The notes under the pieces: generated by a model
What the model was told of the DNA's origin: nothing
What the model saw: the letters and a program-made list of their open reading frames with translations, nothing else
The model's database searches: none
Made by a program: the position numbers and the translations under genes
In this document: positions 44,077-55,853 of the stretch, in pieces
How the letters are laid out: each line of letters opens with the position of its first letter
Position numbering within the stretch: the first letter of the stretch is position 1
Source: Calliopsis andreniformis
Taxonomy: Eukaryota > Arthropoda > Insecta > Hymenoptera > Andrenidae
Direction of reading: 5' to 3'
DNA: 64,000 nt
Assembly (NCBI RefSeq): GCF_051401765.1
Contig: NC_135068.1
Coordinates: 1,922,001-1,986,000, forward strand

Positions 44077-44509
44077 TACCTTTCCATAAAAACGAGGAAG
44101 AATTCATCAAGAATTTTAAGCTTCCTATGGTGACTATCAAGTCTTTAAATTTGGAAGGGACCAATTGGTGAAGAAACTATTCTGGGGTATCAACCTAATA
44201 GTAATATCACCTTGCCGAGTGTGTGCAGACTTACGCACAGTAAATGAATTTGCTGCTGTCTCGAGGAACTACCAGGGGTAAGAAGAGGAAAGTTCAACGT
44301 TTTGCTGTTTGGACATCCACAACTGAACTATTCAAGACTGGTCAGCATCCTTCTACCGAATCCATCTACAGGACGCAGTCTCCATTAAGAGCAGCCAATA
44401 TTGAAAAATGCTGCGCCATTTGTCTCCTATATTATAAGTTGCAAACTGATTTATACGTATCAAGTCTTCTATTATTTCTCTGTTTCCTAACTAGTACAAA
44501 TAAGTCAAA

Positions 44510-46622
44510 ATGACACAATCAGGAATATCAATTGAAATGGCTGAAAAAATGTTGATTACCTTCGATGGCACGAAATGTTCATTATATGAATTTTGTGATA
44601 ATTGCGATAAAGCAATTTCTCTTGTACGCGAGGAATGTAAAACCATTTTATTTCGCTATTATTGTGACTAAAATTACGGGAAAAGCTCGAGCGTTAAATA
44701 GAAATCGCGATTTCGTCAATTGAGCTGCATTAAAATCATATTTGTTAGATGCTTATTCAGATAAGAGATCACAGGGTCAATGGCAATTCGATCTCCTGAT
44801 CGAAGCAAAAGTTGAAAAATATAAAATAGAAATGAAAGAAAAAAGAAAACTAATTAAAAATGATAAAAAAAATGGAGAAAGAATACAATGATAAAATAAA
44901 GAAGTATGAGAAAGAAATAGATAGAAAAATGGTGACAAAATGGCGACAAAATGGCAAGAGAGGTGGGATAACGCCGTCAACGGACGTTGGACACATAAAA
45001 TAATAAAAAACATAGAAGTGTGGAGAAATAAGAAGCATGGAACATTAAACTATCTCACCTGTCGTAAGCTCTCAGCGGTCACGGATGCTATAATACATAT
45101 AGGAAGAGGATAGGTAAAGCAGATAGTGAGGTATGTTGGTACGGCTGTGGGAAAAAAGATGATCCTGAGCATACATATTTTGACTGTAACAAATGGATTG
45201 AAGAAAGAGAAGAAATGATAAAGCAGGCAAAGATTGAGGTATGGAACGCAGACAATATGATGAAAGAGATGCTACAAAGCGAAACGAAATGGAAACATGA
45301 AACGTGATAAACATATTAAAAGCGAAAGAGAAGCACGAAAGAGAACTAGGAAAGAGTAGGAAGAGACTGCAGCGAAATTAAAATCTAAATTTAAATCTAA
45401 ATCTAAACAAATAAATAAGATAGAGGAAATTCAGATAGAGTAGTATAGTAGTAGAACAAAGAGCGGATTAAATAACAGGAAAAGTTGAAATTACAAGTAA
45501 ACTAAACCATACGCTGCCAATTGTACATAATAAAATTTTATTTATTTATTTATTTTATTTATTTAAACTAAACTGTAAATAATAGTAAATTTTGACTGTA
45601 AATGCTTTAAATGTTTTAAATGTTTGTATAAATTGACGTCCATCCTTAGCGTTGTGTTGTTTTTAGAAATCTGACTGTAAACTAATTTATTATTTGACTA
45701 AATTGTACATATTTTCGAAATCATAGACTATTTATACTAGGCAGCGCATATAGAGGAAAGAAAGAGAAGTAACGAACGAAGCTTGACCTACTGGAAAATA
45801 TAGAGGAATAAGAGGTCCTGAGGCCCCGGTAACAGTACCCGCGAAGTAATAGAATTGACTTTTAGTACCGCGGGTACACTACAACTACAAGCTTATAACG
45901 AAGACGTCCTTTTTTATTTGCAAAAGGTTGAGAATTGCTTAATAAGATTAACGAATGGTCTTGATGATAATTTATGTGAACGTAAAGCATGTGTAAAGCT
46001 TTACAGAAACAAGCCCTTGATGTCTTCGTCATGGGTTTACGAAAAGATATTTCTATAATAGTTAACTTGTAACTTTAGAAGATTCAAATCGCTCAAGCGG
46101 AGGAAGTAGAACAAAAGTCGCAATTAGAGATCGCAAGATTTCAGGGATTAAATTTAAGAGGAACAAAACATTGTTTAATTTACAATCGAACTGGTCATAC
46201 GACAATAGATTGCCGCTTCCGTGAATCAAATAGTGTAACACAAAGTTCATATTTTCGTAAAAACCCAAATGTCAGACATTTTAACATAAATTCTTATACG
46301 ACAAATCGCAACGAGTCTTTTAATACTAAAATGTGCTCATATTGTAAAAATAAAGGTCACTTAATTAATGAGTGCAGAAAACTTGAATACAATAATAATA
46401 GAAGGTATCATCAAACGAATAGAAATTCCCCAGTAACACATCAATCTTATCGTCAATCATCGAATCATGATACTAATTCTTCTGGAAATTTTCGAAATAA
46501 TCCACCACCAAGTGCTTCAAATTTCCGCAGAAATTCTCGTAGTAGTGAGAATTCTTTAAACTCCCATCGTACCTCGGTGACTGCCGCACCGAGGACAATA
46601 CACGAATTACAGGCAGATTCTT
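44510..46622 (+). pseudogene. E3 gag, split by a LINE fragment
   Basis: The ATG at 44510 opens an errantivirus-type gag with AEKMLITFDGTKCSLYEFCD, ITGKARALNRNRDF and LLDAYSDKRSQGQWQF. At about 44795 an R1-type LINE 3' end intrudes. Gag resumes at about 45855 with LQAYNEDVLFYLQKVENCLI and, after a frameshift near 45998, LDVFVMGLRKDISIIV. It ends with two zinc knuckles: CLIYNRTGHTTIDC (second Cys replaced by Tyr) and CSYCKNKGHLINEC, in an Asn/Ser-rich tail. Gag forms the particle and binds genomic RNA. Stops occur at about 44670 and 46059. Confidence 0.85.
44796..45854 (+). mobile_element. R1-type LINE 3' end inside E3 gag
   Basis: Frames at about 44796-45360 read VEKYKIEMKEKRKL, KWQERWDNAVNGRWTHKIIK, EVWRNKKHGTLNYLTC and CWYGCGKKDDPEHTYFDC, then KWIEEREEMIKQAKIEVW. 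The C-x3-C-x8-H-x4-C finger at the C-terminus of the reverse transcriptase is typical of R1-clade LINEs. Several frameshifts are present. A TTTA repeat tail at 45536-45566 may mark a 3' end, and DNA to 45854 is unassigned. 5' truncation is usual for LINE insertions. Confidence 0.7.
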
Positions 46623-46629
46623 AAATCGT

Positions 46630-46790
46630 ATGCATGGAGTCACAACTTTCGTTCAAGTAGATTTTCAAGAAATATTAAAATCCCCTTTGAAATTATTATT
46701 CGATACAGGAGCAGACATTTCAATTATAAAAGTTTCCCAGTTAAAATCAGATACTCTCTTTTACGATGATATAAAATTAATAATCAGAGG
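46630..46790 (+). pseudogene. E3 aspartic protease
   Basis: The frame from 46630 reads MHGVTTFVQVDFQEILKS and LLFDTGADISIIKVSQL. DTGA is the catalytic motif of retroviral-type proteases, which process gag and pol. The frame runs into the E4 LTR remnant at about 46791, so the second half of the protease is missing. Confidence 0.85.
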
Positions 46791-47033
46791 ACTAATTAAG
46801 TTTAGTCGAATAAAAGTTTTTATTACTAAACATCGGAATCCAACATAAATTTGGCGACGAGGATGGGATGTCCAGCACTTTAAATCATCAGCGGAAGAAA
46901 AAGTAAAACTAGTAACTTTACTCCTGATATTCAAGTGGCAATATTCATATTGCGAAACTGGACAACGAAGGCAACTAGACACCAAGGACCACGACAACGA
47001 TAACAAGAGGCACTGCAATCTGGGGGAATAAAA
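46791..47033 (+). mobile_element. E4 5' LTR remnant, primer site and leader
   Basis: The last 55 bases of an LTR (TTTAGTCGAATAAAAGTTTT to GGAATCCAACA, ending 46845) match the end of the E4 3' LTR. A primer site TTTGGCGACGAGGATGGGA follows at 46850, different from that of E1-E3. The leader then runs to the solo LTR at 47034. Confidence 0.8.
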
Positions 47034-47456
47034 TGTTGTATGTCAACTCTGAATTTTCCTCTATCTCTATCGTATATCTCCTGCAAAGCTAAACTTATAA
47101 TCAATATGTACTCAAATTCTTTCCTTCATGAGTCCTTTTCATGAGTCATCCGTGAACCCTGTCCTCAGTTACTCATTCCTTATCCATTTTCAAACCTTAT
47201 CCTCAGTGTCTCATCCCTTGATAATCTATTACATCCAAAACAACCCCACTCTTAAAACTTCCGAACATATATATATATCGAATGCTGGTTTCGAGAGCAG
47301 ACTTTTACTACTATTCGTCAGCAACAGTTCATTGAATTGTCTAGAACTTATATACGAATACCTATTGAACGTTGTCAAGTGTACGTTTTTCATTGTGTAA
47401 TAATATAGTTGTCAGTTTCGTTTGTAATAAAAATATTGAGTTAACGGAATACAACA
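47034..47456 (+). repeat. Solo LTR inside E4
   Basis: 423 bp, TGTTGTATGTC to GGAATACAACA, flanked by AAAA on both sides (47030-47033, 47457-47460), a possible 4-bp duplication. ATATATATATATCG lies at about 47266. It sits exactly where E4 loses its gag and RT. Confidence 0.7.
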
Positions 47457-48841
47457 AAAACCTACCATAAATAGCTTAAACCAATTAAAAAACGAGAAGC
47501 AAACGTTATATATTTTATTCGCTAAAAATCTATATCATGATAGAATCGAATATAAAAATCTTTTTGAATGTCTAATGACATTAAAGAATTTAATTGGAAA
47601 AAATTCTTTAGTTCTTGTTCCTCTGTGTAAAGGAAATAGCATTGAGTCACATATGTTAAATGAAATGATAACTTTTATCTTTCCTAGAAACGAAATAAAA
47701 TTTTTTAATACTACAAGATTAATGCCAAAAAACCAAGATGAAATACAATCTATGTTAAAAGAATGTCATGGTAGCAAATTAGCAGGACACCTTGGTTTCA
47801 ATAAAACATATTCTAAAATAAAAGAACGTTATTATTGGTCTACCATGAAACAGGATATTAGAAAATATGTTAAAGTTGCCGTTCTTGTCAATTAAACAAG
47901 ACAAATTTTAGACCAACGAAACAACCAATGGAAATAACAACCACTTCAGAAATTCCATTCGAAAGATTAGCTATCGATGTAGTTGGCCCTCTTCCATTAA
48001 CAGAAAAAGGAAATCGTTTTATTATTACTGCACGAGATGATTTGACTAAATTCTCATTTGCATTCCCTGTACCAGATCATGAAGCTAAAACTGTAGCAGA
48101 AACATCAGTATCGATATTTATCAATTTTAGAATTCCTCAGAAACTTTTATCTGATCAAGTCTCTGACTTTATGTCTAATTTAATTAAAGATCTTAATAAA
48201 TTATTCCAAACGAAACATATATTACCACTCCTTATCACCCACAAACCAATGATGCATTGGAGAGATCACATTTAACTCTTAAAGATTATCTTACGCATTA
48301 TATTAATAATAAACAACAAGATTGGGACGAATTTGTTCCATTTGCGATGTTTAGTTATAATACTTCAGTTCACAAGTCCACTAGATATACACCATATGAA
48401 TTACTTTATGGTAGAAAAGCTCATTTACCTTCCTCGATCACGCGAGATCCTGAATTTCATTACACTTATGATGATTACATCCGATAAATTAAATAAATTA
48501 AATTAATTAAATACAAGCTTTAAATATGCTCGTGAAAATATAATTGAATCAAAGAGAACAAGTAAAAGATATTACGATCGTAACAATAAACCTGGAGAAT
48601 TTAAAGTAAATGATCTTGTAAAACTTAAAAACGTGCAAATCAAGTTAGGATTATCGAAGAAACTTTGTCAGTAATCTAATGGCCCTTATCGAATCACTCA
48701 AGTTTTTCCAAATCAGACAGTAGAACTTCAAATAGGCAAAAAGAGGAAGAAATATCATACTAACCTCCTTAATTTATATTTTCCAGATGAATCTGACGAT
48801 TCCTTTCCTCCTCCTATTACCTCTACTGGCATCGAGTCATA
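47457..48841 (+). pseudogene. E4 pol: RNase H end and integrase, frameshifted
   Basis: The frame 47575-47895 carries the integrase zinc module (HGSKLAGHLGFNKTYSKIKE, RYYWSTMKQDIRKYV), but the final Cys pair is lost at a frameshift near 47885. The core follows in 47928-48275 (LAIDVVGPLPLTEKGNRFII, LLSDQVSDFMSNLIKDL) and, after a second shift near 48230, 48257-48487 (ERSHLTLKDYL with the third catalytic Glu, FSYNTSVHKSTRYTPYELLY). The GPY/F tail runs to 48841 with SKRYYDRNNKPGEFKVNDLV. RT and gag are absent. Confidence 0.88.
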
Positions 48842-48859
48842 ATTATTATAGTTAACAGT

Positions 48860-50787
48860 TTCCTAATTCAAGTGGAATTTTCTTTAATAAAAAAGGAATT
48901 GCTCAAATTGCGAATTCTAAATTAACTTTGTTAACTCATATCAATATTACCTATTTAAATGATGCTACTCATATATTACATGAATATTTTGTAAAAACTC
49001 AAGGTATTTGTACATTAGCTGTAAAAGATCCTTCTCAGCATAATCACATCAGTTATCACTGTGAACGAATTCTCAAGTTAATCGAAGATGAACTAGATGA
49101 AATAGATAGGAAGCATAATATTTTACAACAATTAAGTCAACAATCTTCTATTAGGAAAAAGAGAGGACTCATAAACGGTGTTTCATATGCTCTTAAATGG
49201 ATTTTCGGAACACCTGATGCCGATGATGCTCAGTATTACGAAGACAGGATTAAAACATTAGTAAATAATAATCGACAAACGCAGACGCTCCTCAAGTCGC
49301 AAATACAAGTGACAACTAGTACAATTAAAAATGTTAATAATTCTATTTTCTTCTTAAAAGATCAAAAAGCAATTATGAACGAAAACGTCAAAAGGATTAA
49401 TGAGTTTGTAATTCAAACAAACTCAGTTTTCACAAGATTAACACTTGAAACAACAATTACTCAACAAATCACCTCGCTTCTTGCTCTTGTTAATCGTATC
49501 ACTCGTGAATACACTCAATATATTGAATCAATTCATTTGGCTGAACATAACATTATATCTCCACTAATTATAACTCCCGAAATTTTACATGAAGAGTTGA
49601 AAATTTATAAAGGCGTATTAAATTTAATTGTGAAACCAGAAGCTCAAAACATTCGAACATTTTATAAATTACTTCAACTCAGAATGATCACGTCTAATGA
49701 TATAATAATTTTTGCTCTTAATATTCCTTTAGTTAGAAAAATAATGTTTGATGTCTATGAACTCATTCCACTTCCAATTCAACACAATAATTCAGTCTTC
49801 TACTCCTATATTATTCCTCGAAATAACTATATCCTTTTATCACAGTCCAAAACACAAGTCACTTTCCTCAAAGAACTGTCAGACTGTATAGAGTATTTGG
49901 ATCAATTGTACATCTGCTACGATCTTCACACAACGCAAGTTACGACCCAACCAATTTGCGAAGTCAACATGCTGTCTCCACACATCAAGGAAATACCAAC
50001 TGATTGCGAAACCAAAACTATAAAAGCGACGATCGAGACCTGGAAATACATCTCCAACAATTAATGGATTTACGTTCTTCAAAATCCAACAACATTAACC
50101 ATAATCTGCGATGAAAATCATATGGAAGATGTCTCACTGGAGAAAACTGGAATCATTCGTCTACAAAACAGCTGCAAGGGTTACACAAATCTGTTTGCTC
50201 TTGAAACAGCTTATAAAACTAACAAAAACACCACTTATTATGTGCCAAACGTCAATATTATAAATGACGACTGTTGTATTCTGACTTCACACTGGGAGAA
50301 AATACAATCTCCAGAATTGAAGACCATTCATCTAGCCAATATGGATCTCTCTGATTTAAAATACGCCAACAAGAAACTCAACGAATTCGACGAGATAATT
50401 ACAAAGCAAATAAATCAACCTTTTCTGGTGACACACGCCAAGTGGTATACTATTATCCTTGGAGTGATTGGTGCAATCATCATGCTTATAATTCTCAAGA
50501 ATTGTTTCCGATATCTTCATTGGATTCGTCGACTATGTTGCTCCACTACACATCCAATTACGGGACAAACATTACCACCCGTAATAAAAAATTTCGTCAA
50601 TTGTAACTTTGACTCGACGGTTACACCAAGAGAGAATATAATTTACAACGTCTCATCAAGATCTCAACCAACGATAGAAGCCACACCAACAATCTCTGAA
50701 GAAGAAGAAGGAGAATCATCACTACCTGAACCACCAGTTAGATATATGACTAGGTCAAGAGTACGCAAGAGTACAACTCCCTTGTAA
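48860..50787 (+). pseudogene. E4 env (baculovirus F-like), open except one stop
   Basis: Env is the membrane fusion protein that lets errantivirus-like elements pass between cells. The first frame (48928-50064) has a furin-type site RKKRG (about residues 78-82) followed by a hydrophobic GLINGVSYALKWIFGTPDAD fusion-peptide region, a coiled segment, and the PLPIQHNNSVFYSYIIP core. A TAA at 50062-50064 interrupts, and the same frame continues 50065-50787 with the Cys-containing ectodomain end, a membrane anchor (WYTIILGVIGAIIMLIILKN) and a cytoplasmic tail ending KSTTPL. The signal peptide region before 48928 is in another frame or decayed. This is the best-preserved env here. Confidence 0.9.
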
Positions 50788-50991
50788 TAAATAATTTTAA
50801 CTAAAAAATTTTGTATTACAATTAGATATTAAGTAATATCATTTAGAAAATTTTCACTAAATTCTTTAGAAGTTTTTCTTTAGTATATGTATTTAGAGTT
50901 CTTAGGATAATTTAGGAAAACATTTATTTTTACAACACTTATTTACTATTTAAATGAATTGTCGATTCCTCTCCAATCTTAAGGAGGGAGG

Positions 50992-51444
50992 TGTTAGATA
51001 CCACTCTAGTTTAGAAATACTTGTATACACATCGTTTAGTTTTAGATAAGCAACTTATCACTTCTTTCTATCTTCTGTACATAGTTACGCATCTGACCGT
51101 TCAATCTGTTACTCATTGAAACAGAGTCATACACCTAAACCTTCTATCAATTCCGAACCTTACCCTCAAGCCCTTACTCATCAACTCCTACCCTAGAATA
51201 CTCCTTACTCCCACTACCTCCAAAAACCAAACTTCCGACCTTATAAAGGCTTGCGTTAAGTTAGAATGTTAGCATCATAGAAATTGAGAATCATAGAAGC
51301 ACAGAATCAGAGAATCAGAGTCAAGAAAACTTACAATTAACAGTATTTAGAAACTACAGTCTAAGTGTTTAGTTTACATTAAGATTTCGTGTAATTAAGA
51401 TTAGTCGAATAAAAGTTTTTACTACTAAACATCGAAATCCAACA
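50992..51444 (+). repeat. E4 3' LTR
   Basis: 453 bp, TGTTAGATACC to CGAAATCCAACA, preceded by polypurine AAGGAGGGAGG. AATAAA is near its 3' part (51411). The next base starts the E5 env, so E4 is inserted in E5 env. Confidence 0.9.
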
Positions 51445-51837
51445 ACACATGCATTGGTATATACTATAGCTTTGTGTGTCATAGCCGCAATACTAATTCT
51501 TATTGTTCGCGGAAATTGCTACCATTACTTTGGATGCTGGAAACTTCTGCGAAGACTCTTCTGCTATATGAGAAACCCAATCAGTGGAAACGTCGTACCA
51601 CTCATAATAAAAAATTTCGTCAACTGTACTTTTGGTTCTGATGTCCATACCGAATATCGAGAACAATCTAGAGACATCGTGTTGTACGATGCTCAGGAAG
51701 GAGTACGAACATCAAGGAATTCAGATGTCCAGCCAGATTCTCATACTGTACCTTCATCATCAGCGTCACCACCCTATAATCTTCGCAGCAAAGCCAAATG
51801 TATTACACGAATGCGTACAAGTACCACACCATTGTAA
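51445..51837 (+). pseudogene. E5 env C-terminal part
   Basis: The open frame 51454-51837 has a membrane anchor (VYTIALCVIAAILILIVRGN), a Cys-rich juxtamembrane stretch, VVPLIIKNFVNCTFGSD and a tail ending STTPL, paralogous to the E4 env end. The ectodomain is cut off by the E4 LTR. Confidence 0.9.
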
Positions 51838-51874
51838 CACTGTAATATTCAGTATTCTGTAAATTTATTCACGT

Positions 51875-51905
<31 letters not shown>

Positions 51906-52167
51906 AGAGTTACGATTTCTTTCTCTTATATCTTATATTTATATATGTAGGGAATTATATAGTATTCGTTATTTTGAACATTTTACTTGATTAGGTGTAT
52001 GTTTTGTATTAAATTATGTTGTCAACTATTTATAGCCATAATTTTATACAATTCGCGACACAATAGACGCTAAATTAGTTGTATATTTTTACAGATTGTT
52101 TAGTTTAAATTATTTTTATTGTATAATTCACATTTAATATTACTATCTTCATACAAAAGGGGGGAGG

Positions 52168-52367
52168 TGTTGGATGACCAACAATCTGATTCAGTCAAAA
52201 CTAATAGATAAGCGCGATGTTGGATGACCAACAATCTGATTCAGTCAAAACTAATAGATAAGCGCGATGTTGGATGACCAACAATCTGATTCAGTCAAAA
52301 CTAATAGATAAGCGCGATGTTGGATGACCAACAATCTGATTCAGCCAAAACTAATAGATAAGCGCGA
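52168..52367 (+). repeat. 50-bp unit repeated four times at the LTR tip
   Basis: Units start at 52168, 52218, 52268 and 52318 with TGTTGGATGACCAACAATCT and end AGATAAGCGCGA. Three are identical and the fourth differs by one base (GTCAAA to GCCAAA) in the part compared. Confidence 0.95.
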
Positions 52368-52663
52368 CTGTCCAAAACATCTTAGTCGTCCTTGTACATG
52401 AAGTCCGAAATCTTGTAGAAAGATGACTTAGTCTACCCTGTAAGTAATGTCTACACTCATCCTTTCCCCACCAATGTAGCTAGGGTATATAAGATACCTA
52501 AAAGTACTGTATGAATGCATTAGACTTTTTACTTGTCAACCAGTAAGTTGTTTCTGTTACGAGCCATAGTTGTTTCCGGAGTTGTATACAGAAATCTTGT
52601 CCGAAATATATTGTATATTCATAAGTACAATCGGTCACTAAATTTCTCACCCGGAATCCAACA
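52168..52663 (+). repeat. E5 3' LTR with amplified 5' tip
   Basis: 496 bp, TGTTGGATGACC to CGGAATCCAACA, preceded by AAAGGGGGGAGG. Its first 50 bases are present four times. Confidence 0.9.
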
Positions 52664-53330
52664 CTGGTGATTGGGTGTGGATAAAAAATCAGGGACGCGA
52701 TAGGTTAGCCGGGTTAACAATGCCATGGTTAGGACCTTACCCTGTTAAACAAATAGATAACCTAAACGCTGTAATAAACATTAGAAATAAGGATTATAGG
52801 ATACATTTAAATAGGTTAAAATACTGTAGGATGTGAGCGCTGATGTGAGTGCGAGTGTGTGTTTGTGTGTGTGTGTGTGAACGCTGGATGTATGAGTGTT
52901 GTTTTTGTATATGCCGCGACAGTAGATATAATCATCGACGCGTAACAACCGGTTACGCATAGAATTTGAAAAGGACACCGAGAATATGCGAGAACATTCG
53001 ATCGACGGGAAACAAAAGGACGCACCCGCGGCGCGCGGGGTCAGAGTTACGCAAGCCACCAGACGAGCACAGAAAAAGATAGGAAAGATCGATCACGACG
53101 TTACGATTACGACAACGGCTTTTAGGTCACGGATAACGAGACGGATTTCGGCTTAACGGTGGCGCTTGACCTGGTTTTTCTAATCGCATACGCATATTTC
53201 CTGTACTTTTCTGTCGCGTGCTCGTCCCTATTTGTAAATTTTGTCAATCGTCCTAATAAAGAATAGATACAAGCAAATCTATTCCTACAATACGCTAATA
53301 TGTATTCTGTTCTAGATCCCTCACAGGACT
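52664..53330 (+). pseudogene. E6: pol tail and 3' region of another gypsy element
   Basis: The frame 52666-52836 reads GDWVWIKNQGRDRLAGLTMP, WLGPYPVKQIDNLNAVINIR and YRIHLNRLKYC, the integrase GPY/F module of a Ty3/gypsy lineage different from E1-E5. A GT microsatellite (about 52851-52879) and GC-rich DNA follow to an AATAAAGAATAG signal at about 53254. No env is seen. Confidence 0.75.
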
Positions 53331-53412
53331 CCTCATGATGTATTTTGTATATGCATCATCAATACTTACTATAGAACCTATCAATGATACACCTAACTGA
53401 TACTTCAACAAC

Positions 53413-55798
53413 ATGGGCACTACTAGGCTCTATCACAGGAAATGGAAAACAATGTACACCTATGATTTGCGGAATCTTAGAACCATAGAAAAGACAATTC
53501 ATCAAGCCATGAAAGAACAGAACCTAAATATTGAACCTGTTATTAAAGGTAGTCATATTACAGAGCGTTTTGAACGAAATCTGAATGAGAAACAAATGAT
53601 GCTTACTAGTATAGGGTTTATATCTATTAATAATAGCAGAATGAAAAGAGGTTGACTAAATCCAATTGGAGATCTTGCTGTTGAAATAATATGTCGAGCG
53701 ATATTTATCAAGGACAAAAATTAATCTCTTTGGGAGAAGTAGTTCTTAGAACTCCAATTACTGGACCAAGGACTGTTTGTTTATATAAAAGGTGATAAGG
53801 GTCCGTGGGTCCTGTGATTAAATTCGTCGGTCGCTTTTTAGTCTTTCGTAATCACTGAGCAGAGTCAGTAAAAGATATACCTTCCTATATGAAATAAAAA
53901 GTCTAAGTATAAGAAGGAATAAAACTGTTAAAATTATTTTTTTCCATAACCAAAGAATCCCAATACTTGCAAATATATTATTCGGAACGTTAAGCCAAAA
54001 AGATGCAGACTATTATAATACTGAAATTGAGAAGTTACATGCAAATAATAAAAAACTTTCAATAATTATAGAAAAAGAAACCACAATAGTTAAAGGAATA
54101 ATCAAAGACTTTTTTCTCTACAAAGATAAAATTTCTAATTACATTAATATAATACAAAATCTTAACAATCAAGTTTTACAAGAAATCAATAAAACACAGA
54201 AACAATTGGAAATAGCTACTCTTCTCTCTGAAATTGTAAGTGAATATGGGGAATTAATTCATAAATTACGTAATTCAATTAATAATGGATTACAAGGACA
54301 TTTAGATCCAATACTTTTAGACATAGTAGACTTGATTTCGATTTTGAAAGTTATAGAGACAAAATTTCGCAGTGAAAGAATGTTATTTCCTGCATCGGAA
54401 GAACATGCTTTCAAGTATTTTAAATTCTCTGAAGTAAACATCTTCTTATTAAGAGGATATCAATTGTGTTTCGAAATCCGAAATCCAATATTAGAACACG
54501 AAATTTACAATTTGTACCAATTGATTCCAATTCCCCATCTTCGAGATCAAAACACGTATATTATTAGCATAAGCGAGCGATACATTTTATTAAATAGAGA
54601 AACTAAGTATTATAGTCCACTAGATAAATTTGATATTAGATATGCAAGATCCATGTCTTGCACAAACTATTCATATGTTGCCTGATAATAAGAAATGTAA
54701 AATAGCTATTCTTCAATTAACAAATCCTATATGGATAGAACTGTATTCGAAAAAGCAATGGATCACCATAAATTACGAGCCCGAGAGCTTACATATTACT
54801 TGCAGGGAATCAAAGGGAACAGATACACAGATTATACAAGGTATAAACAAAATTGCAATCAAAGCAGGATGCATAGGTCATACTCTTTCTGCAACATTAT
54901 ATCCGTCAATCGAGTACGAAAACTTACAAATTCATACTATTTCATTAGGATTATCAAATATGACAGCACCCATAATTAACGAATCTCTTTCTGTATTCGC
55001 AAAAGTACCATCAATTAATGGAGCAATGTTAACCCTTTCCACTCCAATGTCGAGTGTCACTCGACACTGATTTTGTTCCGCTAGCTCCACTGTCGAGTGA
55101 TACTCGACATGGTGTAATACCTCTTTTTGCGGAAAATTTTAAAACAGGAGGGATTTTTGTTACTAAAATGTTTGAATCACGAATGAATGAAACATATTCT
55201 AGAATCGTAAGATACTATAATTCAATTAAATTTTATCGATGCTACATAATAAAACTAGTTGTTATCGTACCGTTATATGTTCGCGTCGTAAACAACTTAT
55301 CTCTGTGCATCATCGTGTTTGTTTTCATGCAAAGACCTGTAAGCGTGGAGCTGGTGGAATAAAAACAAAAACAGCCTTGGAGTGGAAAGGGTTAAATGTA
55401 AATGACTTCTCAAATTTTGTAAAACCTTTAGATGAAATAACTAAAGAAGCTCATCTATTAGATTCCCAAGTTCGCTCTGCCAGTAGAAATAAAAACAATA
55501 CAGATTGTTGGAGGAGGTATTGGCCTACTAGCATTACTTTATTTTTTATTCAAAATTAAAGCTTGGAGAATCTTTAGACTATGCTTTGCTCCTTGTAATT
55601 ATTACAATTCCTTCAATAACGGAGGTACTCAAAACATAAATGTACCGACATCACCGCAGTATTCGGTATACTTTCAACAACCATCAGCTTCTGCAATTAC
55701 AAATGAAACAGCACCGACATTCTCAGAAATCAGAGAAGAATCTTCTACTTCGTCAAATCCATGTAAAAAGAAAGTATTACTTAAACCTATAATATAGA
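53413..55798 (+). pseudogene. E7 env, second env family, broken
   Basis: The frame 53413-53655 ends in a furin-type RMKRG just before a stop. After decayed sequence the ectodomain appears: ANILFGTLSQKDADYYNTEI (about 53970), then 54206-54685 with LRGYQLCFEIRNPILEHEIY and LIPIPHLRDQNTYIISISER. The frame 54630-55028 carries TNPIWIELYSKKQWITINYE and LHITCRE. A piggyBac-like MITE splits the gene at TTAA (55029-55032). Beyond it are a pre-anchor helix, an anchor (IQIVGGGIGLLALLYFLFKI) and a tail ending near 55798. The fold is the same as in E4 but the sequence is clearly different. Confidence 0.8.
55033..55391. mobile_element. piggyBac-like MITE in E7 env
   Basis: 359 bp between TTAA duplications (55029-55032, 55392-55395). 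The ends are CCCTTTCCACTCCAA and its complement. Two palindromes, TGTCGAGTGTCACTCGACA and TGTCGAGTGATACTCGACA, lie near the left end. No transposase. Confidence 0.9.
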
Positions 55799-55853
55799 CG
55801 AAAATTCTTAATTTTAAACTAATTAAGAATTTTCTTATTCATAAGGGAGGGGG

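Noticed and set aside
44777..45038. Hydrophobic minus-strand frames rich in Phe and Ser
   Set aside because: They are the antisense of the Lys/Glu-rich R1-type LINE coding sequence.
46851..46867. TGGCGACGAGGATGG as a coding start signal
   Set aside because: Its position directly after an LTR end makes it a primer-binding site.
52168..52367. CRISPR-like array
   Set aside because: The units are contiguous 50-bp tandem repeats without spacers, lie in an LTR and the DNA is eukaryotic.
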